Assembly (NCBI GenBank): GCA_905203795.1
Contig: CAJKXG010000037.1
Location: 1 to 9,321 of the forward strand
DNA length: 9,321 nt
Origin: an uncultured Oscillospiraceae bacterium
Lineage (GTDB): Bacteria > Bacillota > Clostridia > Oscillospirales > Acutalibacteraceae
Direction of reading: 5' to 3'
Shown here one piece after another: positions 5,745 to 9,321 of the stretch (its first letter is position 1; the number at the start of each line of letters is the position of its first letter). Made by a program: the position numbers and the translations under genes. Below the pieces are notes generated by a model that was given only the letters and a program-made list of their open reading frames with translations, was not told the DNA's origin and ran no database searches.

Positions 5745-6278
5745 ATGATTATCGAGACGGAGCGCACGATTTTGCGGGAGATGACGGACGAGGATCTGCC
5801 TGCTTTGTGCACGATTTTGCAGGATCCGGCGGTCATGTATGCGTATGAGCACGCGTTTTCCGACGCGGAAGTGCGGGAATGGCTGCGAAAACAGCAGCGA
5901 CGATATCGCGAGGATGGGTTCGGCTTGTGGGGCGTTGTCGAAAAAACGAGCGGCGAAATGATCGGTCAATGCGGCTTGACGATGCAGGCGTGGGGCGAGC
6001 GACAGGTCGTGGAGGTGGGCTATCTGTTCCGAAAAGCGGTCTGGCATCGGGGATACGCGACCGAGACGGCTGTGGCATGCCGCGATGATGCGTTTCGGCG
6101 GTTGGGTGCGGCGGAAGTGTTTTCCATCATTCGCGACAGCAATTTTCCCTCGCAGCGTGTGGCGCTGCGCAACGGCATGACCGTTCGCGGGCAATTTGTC
6201 AAGCACTATTACGGCGTCGATATGCCGCATCTGGTGTTTTCCATCACGCGGGCGGAATGGGAAGCCGCGCACGCATAA
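5745..6278 (+). CDS. GNAT-family N-acetyltransferase (RimJ/RimL-like)
   Basis: The 177-residue product has the GNAT fold of the acetyltransferase_3 group, which transfers acetyl from acetyl-CoA to an amine such as a protein N-terminus or a small molecule. It opens with IETERTILREMTDEDLPAL, typical of RimJ/RimL-like enzymes. The central strand VEVGYLFRKAVWHRGYATE (89-107) holds the acetyl-CoA pyrophosphate-binding HRGYA loop (101-105). The region RDSNFPSQRVALRNGMTVRGQF (130-151) is the usual late motif. The ATG at 5745 is chosen because GGGAGG lies eight bases upstream; the longer frame back to 5607 runs inside the sugar transferase gene and its terminator. No promoter is evident between the terminator hairpin and the ATG, so expression probably depends on read-through or a promoter inside the preceding gene. 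The true substrate is unknown. Confidence 0.9.
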   Translation: MIIETERTILREMTDEDLPALCTILQDPAVMYAYEHAFSDAEVREWLRKQQRRYREDGFGLWGVVEKTSGEMIGQCGLTMQAWGERQVVEVGYLFRKAVWHRGYATETAVACRDDAFRRLGAAEVFSIIRDSNFPSQRVALRNGMTVRGQFVKHYYGVDMPHLVFSITRAEWEAAHA

Positions 6279-6311
6279 AAAAGAGGACACGGAAAATTCC
6301 GTGTCCTCTTT
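6279..6311. terminator. Bidirectional terminator between the GNAT and thioredoxin genes
   Basis: AAGAGGACACGG (6281-6292) and its complement CCGTGTCCTCTT (6299-6310) pair around AAAATT, with extra A-T pairs at the loop and base. An A-run on the left (6277-6282) gives a U-tract to leftward transcripts, and TTT on the right does so for rightward ones. It lies between the convergent ends of the GNAT gene and the minus-strand operon and can serve both. Confidence 0.9.
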
Positions 6312-6322
6312 CTGCGTTTGGA

Positions 6323-6643
6323 TTATAAGGCTTTTTCGACGGCTTCTGCCAGTGTGTCATAGGGTTGCACGCCGATGGTGGTCGATTGCACCGCGCCGTC
6401 CTTGAGCACCACGATGGTCGGGATGCTTTGCACACCGTATTGTTCCGCGGCTTCCGGCGATTCATCCGTGTTTACCTTGACGACCTTCAACCGCCCGTCG
6501 TAGTCGGCTGCCAGCTTATCCATCACCGGCGCCATCATTTTGCAGGGCATACACCAGTCCGCGTAAAAATCCACGACCAGCACGCCGCTTTGGTGCAGCA
6601 GTGTTTGCAGTTCTTCGGTTTCCACATGCATGACTTCGGACAT
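6323..6643 (-). CDS. trxA: Thioredoxin with a CMPC active site
   Basis: The 106-residue protein is the usual size of a single-domain cytoplasmic thioredoxin, which reduces protein disulfides with electrons from thioredoxin reductase. The active-site segment FYADWCMPCK lies at 26-35, with redox cysteines Cys31 and Cys34. The buried Asp25 is present and the cis-proline is Pro75 in SIPT. The later VVLKDGAV turn (78-85) is also canonical. The odd feature is Met32 where classical thioredoxins have Gly (CGPC); this should alter redox potential or partner choice somewhat. The ATG at 6643 is used because AAAGGAG lies eight bases upstream; a GTG at 6652 overlaps that site. It is the last gene of the minus-strand operon, 21 bases after the membrane protein gene. 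The symbol is a family-level choice, since the genome may hold several thioredoxins. Confidence 0.92.
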   Translation of the reverse strand: MSEVMHVETEELQTLLHQSGVLVVDFYADWCMPCKMMAPVMDKLAADYDGRLKVVKVNTDESPEAAEQYGVQSIPTIVVLKDGAVQSTTIGVQPYDTLAEAVEKAL

Positions 6644-6651
6644 ATCCAACA

Positions 6652-6658
6652 CTCCTTT
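6652..6658 (-). promoter_or_regulatory. Ribosome binding site that fixes the thioredoxin start
   Basis: AAAGGAG on the minus strand lies eight bases before the ATG at 6643. It overlaps the alternative GTG at 6652, which rules that start out. Confidence 0.8.
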
Positions 6659-6664
6659 GAAAAA

Positions 6665-7252
6665 TCACAGCCAATTTTCGTCCTGTTGTGTTTCGTCGGC
6701 GGTTTCCGTTGCGGTCAGCGTATCATACGATACCGTGCGCAGGGTGAATCGTCCGACGGCAAGCGCGATATATGCGACGGCGACCAACAGTCCGGCGATA
6801 CGCGCGGCACGGCACAATCCCTTTCGTTCGAGAGCGGCGGGCAGCGCCAGCCACAGGGTGCGTGCCAAAAAGGGGAGAGGCAGCACCGACAGCCAGACAA
6901 GATTGAGGTTGATCGCCGTGGACCACACCGTACCCTCGCTGGTCGTCTGCAAACCGCCGAACTGCCAGAAATCCAGCAGTGCGATCACCAGCGTCAGCAC
7001 GCCGCTCACCAGCAGCAGCCAAAAATCCGCACGGTGTTCGCGATGCCGGCGGATGTACGCGCGATGCGCATAAATCGCCGTGCCGATCAGCACAAACGCC
7101 AGCACGAACAGGTAGTTGACCGAGCGAAAATAGCCTGTCACAACAGCCGTTTCGCTATACATCGGCAGGCAAAAAAAGACGGATGCCGCCAGCAAAGCGG
7201 CGGTCGCGGCTGCGTAACCGATGGCTTTGGCAAAACGCCACGTTTCCGTCAT
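6665..7252 (-). CDS. Five-span integral membrane protein of unknown function
   Basis: I do not recognise this 195-residue protein. It has about five hydrophobic spans, near residues 8-32, 45-66, 77-98, 117-138 and 150-169. A basic loop lies between the second and third spans (RAYIRRHREHR, about 64-74) and a short acidic tail rich in Thr, Glu and Asp follows the last span (about 178-195). No catalytic or metal-binding pattern is evident. The start ATG at 7252 overlaps the kinase stop as ATGA and has GGAGG seven bases upstream, so it is translationally coupled to the PfkB-family gene. A longer open frame reaching to 7681 lies inside the kinase gene and is a shadow. The thioredoxin gene follows 21 bases later. 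Co-transcription is likely, but a shared function cannot be deduced. Confidence 0.8.
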   Translation of the reverse strand: MTETWRFAKAIGYAAATAALLAASVFFCLPMYSETAVVTGYFRSVNYLFVLAFVLIGTAIYAHRAYIRRHREHRADFWLLLVSGVLTLVIALLDFWQFGGLQTTSEGTVWSTAINLNLVWLSVLPLPFLARTLWLALPAALERKGLCRAARIAGLLVAVAYIALAVGRFTLRTVSYDTLTATETADETQQDENWL

Positions 7253-8220
7253 ACGGTTTCCTCCGCCGTTTCCACGGGACGCGGGCGGGCGGTGCGTTCG
7301 ATCTGGATTTGGTCGAGCAGCTCCATGGCGGCTTCGCGAGTGGCCACCGCCGTGCCGTCCATGGTGGCGCACGCCGTGCCGCACGCCGCCGCCAACCGCA
7401 CACATTCTTCCACGCCGTATTCCTTGACAAAGCCGACCACATATCCCGCCAGCGCGCTGTCGCCGGCGCCGACGGTGGATTTGACTTCCACTTGCGGCAC
7501 CGTCGCGTGGACGATGCAGTCGCGATTGACGCAGATCAGCCCGTCGCCGCCCAGCGACACCAGCACGTTTTCCACACCGCTTTCCTGCAACACCGTCGCC
7601 GCCGCCGCGATGTCCTCCGTTTGAGTGCCTTCCACCGGCACGATACGGCGCAGCTCGTGGATGTTCGGCTTGATCAGCCACGGCGATACGCGGCGGTAAT
7701 CCTCCAGCGTCAGCATGTCGCTGTCCACAACGACCAGTGCGCCCGCTTGCTTGACCGCCAGCATCAGCTCCACATAGTCCTGCACCGACACGTTTTCCGG
7801 CAGACTGCCCGCAAACACCACGATATCGCCCTGATTCATGCGGCTTTGGATCAGCGCCATCAGCGCACTGATCATCATGACCGACAGGAACGGACCCTTG
7901 CGGTTGAGCTTCATGGTGTTTTCCTCGTAGCGCAGCGTCAGATTTTCGCGCACCGCGCCGGTGATCTTGAGCAGCTCATAGTGCAGACCGTCCATTTCCA
8001 GATAATCCGCCAATTCGCGGCTGTTGTCCTCGCCCGCCACGGTCAGACACAGGCTGTCCAGACCGCAGGAATGAATGACGCGCGATACGTTGATGCCTTT
8101 GCCGCCCACTTCACGCGTTTCGCGCAGCACGCGGTTGGTCGCATCGAAATCCATGCCGTCCGTCCAAAGCGTCACGTCGATCGACGGGTTGAGGGTGACG
8201 CTGATAATGTTCCGTCGCAT
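7249..8220 (-). CDS. pfkB: PfkB-family sugar-phosphate kinase, 1-phosphofructokinase/LacC type
   Basis: The 323-residue cytoplasmic kinase belongs to the ribokinase (PfkB) family. The opening TLNPSID (9-15) marks the branch holding 1-phosphofructokinase and tagatose-6-phosphate kinase, which phosphorylate a ketohexose phosphate to a bisphosphate. Other motifs follow in order: VGGKGINVSRV (38-48) for the sugar, AGSLPE (137-142), KPNIHEL (184-190), SLGGDG (222-227) and STVGAGDSALAGY (248-260), with Asp254 as the expected catalytic base. The ATG at 8220 has AAAGGAAG six bases upstream; an earlier ATG at 8262 would overlap cysS and lacks such a site. The kinase lies 34 bases after cysS and overlaps the next gene by four bases. 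No fructose PTS or fruR gene is next to it, so 1-phosphofructokinase is likely but tagatose-6-phosphate or another sugar phosphate remains possible. Confidence 0.88.
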   Translation of the reverse strand: MRRNIISVTLNPSIDVTLWTDGMDFDATNRVLRETREVGGKGINVSRVIHSCGLDSLCLTVAGEDNSRELADYLEMDGLHYELLKITGAVRENLTLRYEENTMKLNRKGPFLSVMMISALMALIQSRMNQGDIVVFAGSLPENVSVQDYVELMLAVKQAGALVVVDSDMLTLEDYRRVSPWLIKPNIHELRRIVPVEGTQTEDIAAAATVLQESGVENVLVSLGGDGLICVNRDCIVHATVPQVEVKSTVGAGDSALAGYVVGFVKEYGVEECVRLAAACGTACATMDGTAVATREAAMELLDQIQIERTARPRPVETAEETV

Positions 8221-8254
8221 ACAAGTCTTCCTTTCTGTTCCACGCTGTTGCGTA

Positions 8255-9321
8255 TTACGCACGATGCCATTTGGCGCCCTGTGCCGTGTCCTCCACGATG
8301 ATACCGCGTGCTTTCAGTTCGTCGCGCAGACGATCGGATTCCGCCCAGTTTTTGGCGGCGCGCGCTTCGCTGCGAGCCGCTACCAGTGCTTCGATCTCCG
8401 CTGTGTCGTCCGCCGTATCCGCGGTCGCGGTTTCCGCCGCCGCCTCCAACAGACCCAGCGACAGCACGCTGTCAAATTCCGCGATCAACTGCCGCTTGGT
8501 GCCGTCGTTCACCGGCGCCTTCAGCACGTCGTACAGAGCGGTGACAGCAAGCGAGGTGTTCAGATCGTTGTCCATCGCGTCACGGAATGCCTGCCGCAGC
8601 GGCGTGGCGCCCGCTTCGTCAAACGTGCCGTCCGTGCCCAGTGCGGAGATGCGCGCCACCAGCTTTTGATAGGCGGTCGCAGCATTGTCCAGCCCTTCAT
8701 AGGAGAAAACCAGCGATTTGCGGTAGTGCGATTGCAGGCAGAAGAAACGATAGACCAGCGGTGCGTAGCCTTTGGATTCCAGCAGCGATACGGTGAGAAA
8801 TTCGCCGCTGGATTTGCTCATTTTGCCGCTGTTCGTATTCAGATGCAGTACATGAAACCAATACCGGCACCACGGATGCCCGATATACGCCTCGCTTTGC
8901 GCGATCTCGTTGGTGTGATGGGGGAAGGCGTTGTCGATACCGCCGCAATGGATGTCGAGATATTCGCCGAGGTGTTTTAAGCTGATGCCGGTGCATTCTA
9001 TGTGCCAGCCGGGATAGCCCAGTCCCCACGGGCTTTCCCATTTCAGCTCCTGATCTTCAAATTTCGATTTGGTAAACCACAGCACGAAATCGCATTTGTT
9101 GCGCTTATTGCCGTCTTCCTCCACGCCTTCACGCACGCCCACGGCGAGATCTTCGCTGTCGTGTTTGTTGAACACGTAATATTCGGTCAGCTTCGAGGTG
9201 TCGAAATACACGTTTCCGCCCGCTTCATAGGCGTAGCCCTTTTCCAGCAGACGCTCGATGATGCGGATGAAATCGGCAATGCAGGCGGTGGCGGGTTCCA
9301 CCACATCCGGTGTTTTGATGT
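8255..9321 (-). CDS. cysS: Cysteine--tRNA ligase, C-terminal part
   Basis: The gene runs off the right edge; about 355 C-terminal codons are present of a usual 460-490. CysRS activates cysteine with ATP and charges tRNA-Cys in the cytoplasm. The HIGH motif and first zinc cysteine lie outside the window. The other zinc ligands are visible: Cys in WHIEC (codon 8993-8995), and His and Glu in FPHHTNEIAQSE (codons at about 8918-8920 and 8906-8908). The KMSKS loop is encoded at 8810-8824 within NSGKMSKSSGEF. The C-terminal helical anticodon-binding region includes a low-complexity Ala/Thr/Asp stretch (about 8395-8445), then the typical RSEARAAKNWAESDRLRDEL helix. HHTNE replaces the more common HHENE, a form I associate with Clostridia. 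It is the first visible gene of the leftward operon, and its own promoter lies beyond the window. Confidence 0.96.
   Translation of the reverse strand, partial: IKTPDVVEPATACIADFIRIIERLLEKGYAYEAGGNVYFDTSKLTEYYVFNKHDSEDLAVGVREGVEEDGNKRNKCDFVLWFTKSKFEDQELKWESPWGLGYPGWHIECTGISLKHLGEYLDIHCGGIDNAFPHHTNEIAQSEAYIGHPWCRYWFHVLHLNTNSGKMSKSSGEFLTVSLLESKGYAPLVYRFFCLQSHYRKSLVFSYEGLDNAATAYQKLVARISALGTDGTFDEAGATPLRQAFRDAMDNDLNTSLAVTALYDVLKAPVNDGTKRQLIAEFDSVLSLGLLEAAAETATADTADDTAEIEALVAARSEARAAKNWAESDRLRDELKARGIIVEDTAQGAKWHRA

Noticed and set aside
6365..8301. Long plus-strand frames of 419 and 372 codons opposite the thioredoxin, membrane protein and kinase genes
   Set aside because: They are antisense to three well-supported genes, show low-complexity translations, and have no domain.
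8075..8980. A 301-codon plus-strand frame opposite cysS
   Set aside because: It is antisense to an unmistakable CysRS and has no motif of its own.

Overview
The window looks like chromosomal DNA from an endospore-forming Firmicute of class Clostridia, probably near the Oscillospiraceae/Ruminococcaceae. The evidence is a SpoVAF-type spore germination gene, strong AAGGAGG-like ribosome binding sites, GC-rich coding sequence with AT-rich gaps, and a CysRS sequence typical of that group. This placement is an inference from protein style, not a database match. Nine genes are present, the first and last cut by the window edges. I see no rRNA or tRNA gene, CRISPR array, insertion sequence or phage gene.

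Plus strand, 1-3107: the end of potA, then potB, potC and potD, form a polyamine (spermidine/putrescine) ABC importer operon. potA/potB and potB/potC overlap at their stop/start codons, potD follows after 39 bases, and a strong intrinsic terminator closes the operon. PotA energises transport, PotB and PotC form the channel, and PotD is the lipoprotein that captures the substrate.

Plus strand, 3108-4605: a lone spoVAF homologue. A candidate forespore-type promoter starts directly at the 3' edge of the potD terminator, so this gene is probably expressed separately during sporulation.

Plus strand, 4606-6311: an AT-rich gap of 370 bases carries a near-consensus vegetative promoter (TTGATT-17-TATAAT). 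Its -35 box touches a 16-base inverted repeat that looks like an operator. The promoter drives, after a leader of about 110 bases, a monotopic sugar-phosphate transferase of the EpsL/WcaJ C-terminal type. A strong hairpin terminator separates it from a GNAT N-acetyltransferase that starts only about 20 bases later.

Minus strand, 9321-6323: a probable operon reading leftward: cysS (partial), a PfkB-family sugar-phosphate kinase of the 1-phosphofructokinase/LacC type, a five-span membrane protein of unknown function coupled to the kinase by an ATGA overlap, and a small thioredoxin with a CMPC active site. It converges on the GNAT gene at a shared bidirectional terminator.

I do not see a clearly new multi-gene system. 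The points most worth a second look are the isolated spoVAF with its own sporulation-type promoter, the operator-like repeat at the sugar transferase promoter, the terminator squeezed in front of the GNAT gene, and the kinase/membrane protein/thioredoxin grouping.
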